A stretch of 64,000 nucleotides of DNA from contig PKWM01000048.1 of NCBI GenBank assembly GCA_003133245.1, positions 1 through 64,000 of the forward strand, read 5' to 3'. Below the pieces are notes generated by a model. That model searched no databases. It worked only from the letters and a program-made list of their open reading frames with translations, and was not told the DNA's origin. Each line of letters begins with the position of its first letter. Position 1 is the first letter of the stretch. The DNA comes from Rhodoferax sp. (lineage in GTDB: Bacteria; Pseudomonadota; Gammaproteobacteria; Burkholderiales; Burkholderiaceae_C). The position numbers were made by a program, and so were the translations under genes. Of the stretch, positions 56,689 to 64,000 are shown in pieces.

Positions 56689-59600
56689 TCAATCCATCGT
56701 CATAAGCTGCGCGTTGCCACCGGCGGCAGCGGTGTTGGTGCTGATACTTTGCTCGTGCATCAAGGCGCTCAGGTCATAGCAGGCAACGGCGGACAGTTGC
56801 GCGGGGGCCAAACTCTCGATGCGCACGATGGCACCGGCTTGCTGCGCGACCTGCGATGTCAAGGCTTGCAAGGCATCGGCATCGCCCTCGAACAGCAGGG
56901 CGCTCGCGTGCAGCGCACTGTGCCATTGCTCGGCGCTGCGTTGCTGGATACATTTCTGCACATCCGGCGGCAGCACGGCAAGCACTTGCGCCACCGCGCT
57001 GGCGCTGGCAGGCGTCTCGATGCAGCAGGTGTTGCCACTGGCCAAGCTTGCAGCCACCTGGTGAATCAACCCGAGCGCCGTTTGCGGCAGGGCCCGGACG
57101 ACGCCGCGCGGCAACAACTGGTAGCGATTGGTCTCACCGGTCGGGCCGGGCAGGATAAAGATTTGACCGAGCACACTGCTGGCCAGATAGGCCTGGCAGG
57201 CGGCCAGCGCCTGTGCTGTGCCGCTGCTGCCTTGCCAGCAACCGAGCTGCGCCAGCGCCGGTTTTTGCAGGGCCGCGCTCAGGTTTTGCAAAGCCTGCAG
57301 GCCGGGCTGCTTGACCAGGCGGTCCTCGGCGCTGAGCGTGGCGCGACTGGCAGGCGAAACCAGCAGCGCCGCCAGCGCCGGGTTGCTTTGCGCGTCGCCC
57401 GCCTGCAGCAAGCGGTACAGGTAGAGCGGCCCACCGGCTTTAGGGCCGGTGCCCGACAAGCCCATGCCGCCAAAAGGCTGCACCCCGACCACCGCACCGA
57501 TGACATTGCGGTTGACGTAAATGTTGCCCGCGCGCACCTTTTGCGTGACCTGATTGATGGTTTCATCGATGCGACTGTGCACGCCAAAGGTCAGACCGTA
57601 GCCGCTGGCGTTGATGGCAGCCAGCACCGAGTCAAGCGCGTCGCGTCGGTAACGCAGCACATGCAGCACCGGGCCGAAAACCTCGCGCTGCAAATGATCG
57701 ATGCTGTCAATCTCGATCAATGTGGGCAGCACGAAGTGGCCTTGACCCGCGCTCTCATCGCGTGCCATGCGCGTGACGGTTTGACCGGCCGCCTGCATCT
57801 GGCTAACGTGCTGTTCAATCTGGTCGCGCGCTGCCTCGTCAATCACCGGGCCGACGTCGGTAAGCATGCGATCCGGGTTGCCCATGACCCACTCGCGCAT
57901 TGCCTCCTTGATCATGCCGATGATGCGCTCCGCCACGTCTTCCTGTAGACACAACAAGCGCAGCGCCGAACAGCGCTGGCCGGCCGAGTCGAAAGCAGAG
58001 GCGAGCACGTCGGCCACCACTTGTTCGGCCAGTGCCGACGAATCGACCACCATCGCGTTTTGCCCGCCAGTTTCGGCGATTAAAGGGATGCAGCGGCCTT
58101 GCGCACTCAGGCGTTGTGCCAGGGTTTGATTGATCAGACGCGCGACTTCGGTGGAGCCGGTAAACAGCACGCCCGCCACCTGGCGTTGTGCCACCAGCGC
58201 GGCACCAATGGTTTCGCCGTCACCGGGAACCAGTTGCACAGCATCCAGCGGCACACCCGCTTCATGCAAAATGTTCACCATCATGGCAGCAATCAAAGGT
58301 GTCTGCTCAGCCGGTTTGGCCAGCACGCAATTGCCGCTGGCCAAGGCAGCAGTGACCTGGCCCGTGAAGATGGCGAGCGGAAAGTTCCACGGGCTGATGC
58401 ACAGCACCACGCCGAGCGCACGCTGCGCCGGGTTGTCAAAAGTAGCCTCTGTCTGGCTCGCGTAATAGCGCAGAAAATCCACCGCCTCGCGCACTTCTGC
58501 AATGGCGTTGGGCAACGACTTGCCGGCTTCGCGCACGATCAGGCCCAGCAGACTTTGCGTGCGCTGCTCCAGCAGGTCGGCAGCGCGTTTCAGGCAAGCG
58601 GCACGTTCTGGCGCCGGCGTGACTTGCCAGATTTGGGTGGCGTGCTCGGCGCGGTTGACGGCCAGTTCCACCTCGGCCAGCGTCGTCGGTCGCACCCAAC
58701 CAACCTGGTCGCGTGTATCGGCCGGATTACGCACCGGCTGCCAACCGTCAGCGCTAGAGGGGTTCAGCCAGGACACCTCAGCCACGCTGGTGGCCGCCAC
58801 GTAATGCTCTTGCGTGCTGCGCAGCAGACCTGCGGCAAGCGAGGCCAGTTGTTGTTCGTTGGACAGATTCAGCCCCGAGGAATTCTGACGCGACTGTACG
58901 CCCAGGCTGGCAAATAGCTGACGTGGCAGCGCAATCTTCGAGTGCGGCGCGCCGAGTTGGCCCGCCTGCGTTTCAATGGCTTGCGCCAGCAACACCGGGT
59001 CGGTCACCAGGTCTTGCACTTTCACCTTGGGGTCGCCGATGCGGTTGACAAACGAGGAGTTGGAGCCATTCTCCAACAGGCGCCGCACCAGGTAGGCCAG
59101 CAGCGTCTCATGCGTTCCCACCGGGGCGTATATGCGACAGGGGCGGCCCAGTTTGCCATCGGCCACAAGACCCGTGACCTGTTCGTAGAGCGGCTCGCCC
59201 ATGCCGTGAAGGCACTGGAATTCGTATTGACCGGCATAGTAATTTTGGCCCGCCATCTGGTAAATCGAGGCCACAGTTTGCGCGTTGTGCGTGGCAAACT
59301 GCGGATAGACCGCATCGGGCACCGCCAGTAGCTTGCGCGCACAGGCCAGGTACGACACATCAGTGTGCACCTTGCGCGTATAGACCGGGTAGCCGTCCAG
59401 GCCGTCAATCTGGGCGCGCTTGATTTCCGCGTCCCAGTAGGCGCCCTTGACCAGGCGGATCATCAGCCGGTGACCGCTGCGCCGTGCTAGGTCGATCACA
59501 TGGTCGATCACATAAGGGCAGCGCTTGAGGTAGGTCTGCACCACGAAGCCAATGCCATTCCAGCCTTTGAGTGCCGGCTCAAAACACAGGCTCTCGAGCA

Positions 59601-60762
59601 GGTCGAGCGAGAGCTCCAGCCGGTCCGACTCCTCGGCGTCGATGTTGATGCCGATGTCGTACTGACGCGCCAGCAGCGCCAGTTTGGTCAGACGCGGCAA
59701 AAGTTCGCCCATGACGCGTTCACGCTGGGCCCGGCTGTAGCGCGTGTGCAAGGCCGAGAGTTTGACCGAAATGCCGGGGCCTTCATGAATGCCGCGCCCA
59801 TTGGAGGCCATGCCGATGGCCCGGATCGACCGCTCATAAGAGGCCACGTAGCGCTCGGCATCAAGCTCGGTGGTGGCCGCTTCGCCCAACATGTCGTAGG
59901 AATAGCGAAAGCCCTTTTTCTCCAGCGCACGGCTGTTACCCAGCGCTTCGGCGATGGTTTGGCCGGTGACAAATTGTTCGCCCATCAGCTTCATGGCGCG
60001 GTGCACACCCTGGCGGATCAATGGCTCGCCACCTTTGCCAATCATCCGGGTCAGCGCGCTGGCCAGTCCCTTCTCGCTGGCGGTAGCGGTGAGCTTGCCG
60101 GTGAGCATCAGGCCCCAGACCGCGGCATTGACAAACAGCGAAGCTGAGTTTCCCAGGTGCGAATGCCAGTCGCCATGGCTGATCTTGTCGCGGATCAGCG
60201 CGTCGCGAGTCGCGTTGTCGGGGATACGCAGCAGCGCCTCGGCCATGCACATCAGCGCCACGCCTTCCTGGCTGGAGAGCGAAAACTCCTGCACCAGTGC
60301 CTCAACGCCGCCGCTGTCCTTGTTGTTGCGCAAGCCTTGCACCAGACGGGTGGCCACTGCTTCAATCGCAGCACGTTGCAGCGGGTCCGTCACCTGGGCC
60401 AGTTGCACCAGCAGCGGCAGGCATTCGGGCTCGGGACGAGTCCAGGCGGACGTGATGGCCGCACGCAGCGCCGTTTGCGGCAACACGTTTTGCGCCCAGT
60501 CGAGGAACGGCTGCGGCACTGAAGACCGCGCTCTATCCACCAGCGTCAAATCAGCCGCGTCTTCGGCTTCGGCGATTTCAAGCTTGTCGGTTGCACCTGT
60601 AGTTGCAACTTGAGGCACGCATCCACGTTCAAGGTTCTCCACGTACTGGATAACCGCTTGTTTGATCAACCAATGTGGCGTTTTCCCCTGCGCCGTGGCC
60701 GCTTCCTTGATACGGGAGCGCAGGATTTCATCGACCTTGATTCCAAGCGTGACTGCCGCCAT
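56689..60762 (-). CDS. putA: Trifunctional PutA: proline dehydrogenase / P5C dehydrogenase / DNA-binding regulator
   Basis: PutA oxidises proline to glutamate in two steps at the inner membrane. The 1357-residue protein starts with a ribbon-helix-helix domain (VTLGIKVDEILRSRIKEAAT), so it probably represses its own promoter. The FAD-binding proline dehydrogenase barrel is at about 190-520 (NIDAEESDRLELSLDL, RLVKGAYWDAEIKRAQ). The aldehyde dehydrogenase domain is at about 600-1080 (SPWNFPLAIF, catalytic Cys in SAGQRCSALR). A C-terminal extension of about 250 residues follows, as in long PutA types. No putP transporter is adjacent. Confidence 0.96.
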   Translation of the reverse strand: MAAVTLGIKVDEILRSRIKEAATAQGKTPHWLIKQAVIQYVENLERGCVPQVATTGATDKLEIAEAEDAADLTLVDRARSSVPQPFLDWAQNVLPQTALRAAITSAWTRPEPECLPLLVQLAQVTDPLQRAAIEAVATRLVQGLRNNKDSGGVEALVQEFSLSSQEGVALMCMAEALLRIPDNATRDALIRDKISHGDWHSHLGNSASLFVNAAVWGLMLTGKLTATASEKGLASALTRMIGKGGEPLIRQGVHRAMKLMGEQFVTGQTIAEALGNSRALEKKGFRYSYDMLGEAATTELDAERYVASYERSIRAIGMASNGRGIHEGPGISVKLSALHTRYSRAQRERVMGELLPRLTKLALLARQYDIGINIDAEESDRLELSLDLLESLCFEPALKGWNGIGFVVQTYLKRCPYVIDHVIDLARRSGHRLMIRLVKGAYWDAEIKRAQIDGLDGYPVYTRKVHTDVSYLACARKLLAVPDAVYPQFATHNAQTVASIYQMAGQNYYAGQYEFQCLHGMGEPLYEQVTGLVADGKLGRPCRIYAPVGTHETLLAYLVRRLLENGSNSSFVNRIGDPKVKVQDLVTDPVLLAQAIETQAGQLGAPHSKIALPRQLFASLGVQSRQNSSGLNLSNEQQLASLAAGLLRSTQEHYVAATSVAEVSWLNPSSADGWQPVRNPADTRDQVGWVRPTTLAEVELAVNRAEHATQIWQVTPAPERAACLKRAADLLEQRTQSLLGLIVREAGKSLPNAIAEVREAVDFLRYYASQTEATFDNPAQRALGVVLCISPWNFPLAIFTGQVTAALASGNCVLAKPAEQTPLIAAMMVNILHEAGVPLDAVQLVPGDGETIGAALVAQRQVAGVLFTGSTEVARLINQTLAQRLSAQGRCIPLIAETGGQNAMVVDSSALAEQVVADVLASAFDSAGQRCSALRLLCLQEDVAERIIGMIKEAMREWVMGNPDRMLTDVGPVIDEAARDQIEQHVSQMQAAGQTVTRMARDESAGQGHFVLPTLIEIDSIDHLQREVFGPVLHVLRYRRDALDSVLAAINASGYGLTFGVHSRIDETINQVTQKVRAGNIYVNRNVIGAVVGVQPFGGMGLSGTGPKAGGPLYLYRLLQAGDAQSNPALAALLVSPASRATLSAEDRLVKQPGLQALQNLSAALQKPALAQLGCWQGSSGTAQALAACQAYLASSVLGQIFILPGPTGETNRYQLLPRGVVRALPQTALGLIHQVAASLASGNTCCIETPASASAVAQVLAVLPPDVQKCIQQRSAEQWHSALHASALLFEGDADALQALTSQVAQQAGAIVRIESLAPAQLSAVACYDLSALMHEQSISTNTAAAGGNAQLMTMD

Positions 60763-60763
60763 G

Positions 60764-60836
60764 GTTGCACCTTTTAGAAAATAAACTACGAGTAGTCTAA
60801 TTCAGGTACAACCCAATTAATAAAGGGTTAACCCTT
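60764..60836. promoter_or_regulatory. Candidate operators upstream of putA
   Basis: Three elements lie in the 259-base gap between putA and gspA: GTTGCA (60764-60769), the half-site type bound by E. coli PutA; the dyad ACTAC-GA-GTAGT (60785-60796); and the 14-base perfect palindrome AAGGGTTAACCCTT (60823-60836). The first fits PutA autoregulation. The owners of the other two are unknown. Confidence 0.3.
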
Positions 60837-61021
60837 ATTCAAACGCCAAATCAAGAAAGCATCCATCACGGCATGTCAGGACAAAAATCATCACGCGTGC
60901 CTCAACGCCCTGAAGCCGTCGGCAGGCTCTCACCGCTGCGTCGCTCTGTGGCAACAAATGCGGAGCTGGCAACGCAGAGCCTGCGCTTTTTGCGTTGGCC
61001 ATGCTGCTATGCTAAGAACCT

Positions 61022-62704
61022 ATGTACTCGCACCATTTCGGCCTGACGCAAGACCCGTTTTCGATCGCGCCTGATCCGCGCTACCTGTTCATGAGTGAGC
61101 GCCACCGCGAGGCGCTGGCGCATCTACTCTATGGCGTGACCGATCCGCAGCGGGCGGCGGGCGGCACGGGTGGTGGCTTTGTGCTGCTCACCGGCGACAT
61201 CGGCACCGGCAAAACCACCATCTGCCGTTGCTTTCTGGAGCAGATTCCGCCAGGTTGCCATGTGGCCTACATTTTCAATCCCAAGCTCACCGTCACCGAG
61301 TTGCTGCAGTCGATCTGCGAGGAATTCCATATCACGGCGGTGCCCCTCGGCGCTGAAGCGCCCACGGTCAAAACCTACATCGATGCGCTCAATACTTTTT
61401 TGCTGCAAAGTCACGCCGCAGGCGAAAGCAGCGTCCTCATCATCGACGAAGCGCAGAACCTGAGCGCCGACGTGCTGGAGCAATTGCGCCTGCTCACCAA
61501 CCTGGAAACCAACGAGCGCAAGCTATTGCAAATTGTGCTGATCGGCCAGCCCGAGCTGCGCAGCATGCTGGCGCGACCAGAGCTGGAACAACTGGCCCAG
61601 CGCGTGATCGCACGCTTTCACCTGGACGCGCTGAGCGACGCCGAAGCAATGCAGTACATCACGCACCGTCTGGCGGTGGCAGGCCACAGCGGCCCACTGC
61701 CGTTTGACCGGAAGTCGTTAGAGCGCATCCAGCGCCTGGCGCGCGGCGTACCGCGACGCATCAACCTGCTGTGTGGACGCGCCCTGCTGGGGGCCTGGGC
61801 CAACGGCTTGCTGCGGGTGGATCGCAGCGTGGTGGACAAGGCTGCGGCCGAAGTCTTTGGACCGGACCACGCGCCGGGCTCGTCCATCAACCCAAAGCGA
61901 ACCGCCTACCTGCTGGGCGGCCTGGTTTTGTTGCTGGGCGCACTGGTGATCGGTTTGCTGCAATGGAACCCCAAATTAAAAACATCACCCGCACTACCAG
62001 CCGCGCTGCCAGCCCGACCCGCCAGCGCTGCAACGCCACCTCGGCCTGAACCGCCGGTTCAAAGCAAGGTCGAAGCGCTCGACGCCTTGTTGCCGCAACT
62101 GCCGGGTGACCTGAACACCGCCTGGCGCGCGCTCGCCAACAACGCGAAGTTGCCCGCCACTTTGAGTGCCAGCGACGCCGACCCATGCCTAGCCGCCGTC
62201 GCGCTGCAGTGGCAGTGTTACCGCACCAGCAAGCTCAGCGTGCCACTGCTGCGCCAGCTCAAGCGCCCCGGCATCCTGACCTTGCAGGAGGGCCATGCGG
62301 CACCACTCTACGCGGTGCTGGTGAGCCTGGACGACCAGAGCGCCACCTTGCAGATCGGCTCCGGCCTGCACCGCGTCAGACTGGTCGCACTGGCCCAGCT
62401 CTGGAGCGGCGACTTTGCCACCTACTGGCAAGCGCCAGCGGGGTACCAGGCCAACCTGCGCGAGGGCAGCAGCGGGCCGGCCATTGAGCTGCTGGCACGT
62501 CAACTGGGTCAACTCGACGGCGCAGCGGCAGCGCCCTCTGCTGCGGGCGGGCAAATTCTGGACAGTTCCCTGCGTGAGCGCTTGCGCACGTTTCAGCGCG
62601 CCCAAGGCATCAAACCGGACGGGTTGCCCGGCCCAATGACCTTCATGCAGTTGGCCAGCGCGACGGCTGCGCCAGTGCCGCAGCAGCCAAGCGCGCCGCA
62701 CTAA
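61022..62704 (+). CDS. gspA: GspA/ExeA-type ATPase with peptidoglycan-binding domain
   Basis: GspA (ExeA) with GspB helps place the type II secretin in the envelope by remodelling or binding peptidoglycan. The 560-residue protein starts with the ExeA pattern MYSHHFGLTQDPFSIAPDPR. It has Walker A GDIGTGKTT and Walker B VLIIDEAQNL (AAA domain to about 265). One membrane segment is at about 300-320, and the C-terminal peptidoglycan-binding domain is at about 515-550 (LRTFQRAQGIKPDGLPGPMT). It is followed 18 bases later by gspB. The main gsp locus is about 41 kb away. Confidence 0.92.
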   Translation: MYSHHFGLTQDPFSIAPDPRYLFMSERHREALAHLLYGVTDPQRAAGGTGGGFVLLTGDIGTGKTTICRCFLEQIPPGCHVAYIFNPKLTVTELLQSICEEFHITAVPLGAEAPTVKTYIDALNTFLLQSHAAGESSVLIIDEAQNLSADVLEQLRLLTNLETNERKLLQIVLIGQPELRSMLARPELEQLAQRVIARFHLDALSDAEAMQYITHRLAVAGHSGPLPFDRKSLERIQRLARGVPRRINLLCGRALLGAWANGLLRVDRSVVDKAAAEVFGPDHAPGSSINPKRTAYLLGGLVLLLGALVIGLLQWNPKLKTSPALPAALPARPASAATPPRPEPPVQSKVEALDALLPQLPGDLNTAWRALANNAKLPATLSASDADPCLAAVALQWQCYRTSKLSVPLLRQLKRPGILTLQEGHAAPLYAVLVSLDDQSATLQIGSGLHRVRLVALAQLWSGDFATYWQAPAGYQANLREGSSGPAIELLARQLGQLDGAAAAPSAAGGQILDSSLRERLRTFQRAQGIKPDGLPGPMTFMQLASATAAPVPQQPSAPH

Positions 62705-62721
62705 TACCGTGTTCTAAGCCC

Positions 62722-63456
62722 ATGTCCTACATCCTCGATGCACTCAAACGGGCCGATGCCCAGCGCACGCACGGCGGCGTGCCCGGCCTGCACACGCGCC
62801 AACTTGCCACGCCAGCCTTGCCAGCCGCCACCAGAACAGGCCGCTACCTCTGGCCCGCCGTCGCCGCTTTGGCGCTAGGTACCAGTGCAGCGCTCTGGTG
62901 GCTCTGGCCCATGCCGGGCAGAGAGTTGCAACTGGCAGCCGTGCCGTCCGCCGCCACGAAAGCTCCCGTGAACACTGGACAAGTTCAGCCGCCAGCCATG
63001 GTGACAACCAAATCGGCAGTCGCCGCAACCCCGGCAACGTCGGCAATGCAGTCGGCCAAACCAGCTACGACCACTGAAATCGCAGCACGCCAGACGGTCG
63101 CACCGCTGCCGTCAAAGCCTGAATCTGAACTGTCTGCCAAGACGCTGGCAACATCCGCCAGGGCAACGATAAAGCCGCCAACGCCGATTCCAGGCACCCC
63201 AGCCAGCGTCAGTCAAACCGAGTCGGCAGCCCTGCCGCTGCTGAGTGAACTGCCGCAAGAACTGCGCCGCCAAATTCCAGCGCTCGTCATCACCGGTGCG
63301 GTCTATTCGGCCAACCCGGCGCAACGGCTGCTGCTGGTCAACAACCAGGTCCTGACGCAGGGCAGTCTGGCCGCGCCCGAATTGACTCTGGAAGAAATCC
63401 GGGCCAAGAGTTCAGTTTTCAGCTTCAGGGGCACGCGTTTTCGGCTGGCACATTAA
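62722..63456 (+). CDS. gspB: GspB/ExeB-type secretion assembly protein
   Basis: GspB partners GspA in secretin assembly. The 244-residue protein starts MSYILDALKRADAQR, the GspB hallmark. It has one membrane segment about 42-62, a Pro/Ala/Thr-rich periplasmic linker (70-165), and a C-terminal GspB domain (PALVITGAVYSANPAQRLLL, VFSFRGTRFRLAH). It is co-oriented with gspA and probably co-transcribed. Confidence 0.92.
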   Translation: MSYILDALKRADAQRTHGGVPGLHTRQLATPALPAATRTGRYLWPAVAALALGTSAALWWLWPMPGRELQLAAVPSAATKAPVNTGQVQPPAMVTTKSAVAATPATSAMQSAKPATTTEIAARQTVAPLPSKPESELSAKTLATSARATIKPPTPIPGTPASVSQTESAALPLLSELPQELRRQIPALVITGAVYSANPAQRLLLVNNQVLTQGSLAAPELTLEEIRAKSSVFSFRGTRFRLAH

Positions 63457-63484
63457 GGGAGATAGAAATTACCAAAATACCTTT

Positions 63485-63553
63485 GTCATGCCGCATCTAA
63501 TCCAGCATCCATGCATTCAACTGCAATAGATTGCGGATCGAGTCCGCAATGAC
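63485..63553. repeat. Short palindromic repeat between gspB and gshA
   Basis: About 70 bases start with TGTCATGCCGCA and end with TGCGGATCGAGTCCGCAATG, then ACA, with GCGGATC/GAGTCCGC forming a local hairpin. The pattern resembles the TTGCGG...CCGCAATGAC class of interspersed repeats and is a distant relative of the repeats around dctQM. It lies between convergent genes and could be a terminator. Confidence 0.45.
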
Positions 63554-63558
63554 AGCCG

Positions 63559-64000
63559 TCAAGCGTAATACTGCGCCACGAAATCTTCAAAGCTGCACTG
63601 CTCGGCGGCTTCAATTTGCTGTAGCTCACTGCGCGAAGCTTCTACGCTGGCGACAAACCTGGCCTGCGTTGCTTCATCCAATGCGCTGGCTTGCAGGCTT
63701 TGCGTGTGCTGCTGCGACAACGCCATGGTGAAGTTGAAAAAACTGCCCTGCTCAAGCGCGCCCGCAATCACCTGCGCTGACGGCGTGCAGTCGGGCTGAT
63801 CGATGCGCTGGCGCAGCTCCTGCATTGTGTTGTGATAACGGCGCCCACCGTAGGCCGCATCGAGCATCTCGGCAAAGGGCTGCATGTCGTCAAACAGCTC
63901 ATGCGCCAGTGGCCGAAACGGCTGCTCGCGGTTGTGCACCAGCAGTTGCAAATCGCTCTGACGACCCCGGTTGACAATACGGCGCTTGTTCTCGTCGTTC
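63559..64000 (-). CDS. gshA: Glutamate-cysteine ligase, C-terminal part (cut by window edge)
   Basis: About 146 codons of the 3' end are visible. The final segment VEASRSELQQIEAAEQCSFE aligns by eye with the C-terminus of E. coli GshA ([20 protein letters not shown]). The preceding TPSAQVIAGAL also matches its LTFSARxL region. GshA makes gamma-glutamylcysteine, the first step to glutathione. The catalytic domain is outside the window, so the call is moderate. Confidence 0.65.
   Translation of the reverse strand, partial: NDENKRRIVNRGRQSDLQLLVHNREQPFRPLAHELFDDMQPFAEMLDAAYGGRRYHNTMQELRQRIDQPDCTPSAQVIAGALEQGSFFNFTMALSQQHTQSLQASALDEATQARFVASVEASRSELQQIEAAEQCSFEDFVAQYYA

Noticed and set aside
56749-57948. 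Long plus-strand open frames within putA (56749-57948, 58099-58917)
   Set aside because: They are antisense shadows of putA; composition is rich in His, Gln and Arg with no domain pattern.

Overview
The window reads as a stretch of a GC-rich betaproteobacterial chromosome. Gene content and order, including the tRNA-Tyr/Gly/Thr-tuf cluster, the complete gspC-N secretion locus, and DctSR-controlled TRAP and Liv transporters, point to Burkholderiales and probably a Comamonadaceae relative such as Rhodoferax or Polaromonas. That placement is inference from gene order and protein character, not from a search. No rRNA, CRISPR array, prophage or transposase gene is visible.

Layout. 1-712: 5' end of tuf with tRNA-Thr, tRNA-Gly and tRNA-Tyr, all minus strand. 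807-20209: one long minus-strand series that runs from the type II secretion genes gspG-H-I-J-K-L-M-N-D-E-F straight into trpE, a membrane diguanylate cyclase, a remnant built from the start of trpG and the end of trpE, a ykgJ-like gene, trpG, a threonine aldolase gene, trpD, trpC and ung. gspC is divergent at 20257. 20779-24189: an operon of an FAD-dependent dehydrogenase and an acetolactate-synthase-like thiamine diphosphate enzyme. 24281-33332 (minus): the spc/alpha ribosomal gene series rplN...secY-infA-rpmJ-rpsM-rpsK-rpsD-rpoA-rplQ, followed by an initiator tRNA and a terminator.

33577-43142: glpK, proC, ubiA, a CBS-domain gene with an FNR-like box, a methyltransferase gene broken by an in-frame amber codon, and a five-gene Liv-type ABC operon. 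43284-50414: a DctS/DctR two-component system, two DctP-type binding proteins, and the DctQ/DctM permease of a TRAP transporter. 50572-56594: an orphan MEMO-family gene, arginase, a nickel ECF-type transporter with NikR, and mscL. 56689-64000: putA, the gspA/gspB (exeA/exeB) pair that completes the secretion system 41 kb from the main locus, and the 3' end of gshA.

Functional links. Arginase, PutA and ProC connect arginine/ornithine and proline metabolism. The nickel transporter and NikR form a self-contained metal uptake unit. DctSR with DctP1 looks like a sensing module for the adjacent TRAP system.

Most interesting structures: the double-insertion scar between trpE and trpG; a family of 160-bp palindromic, MITE-like repeats (three copies); a mobile-looking palindrome inside the zinc loop of gspE; a thiamine diphosphate enzyme with Cys-Asp where relatives have Asn-Asn; and an initiator tRNA attached to the operon that also encodes IF-1.
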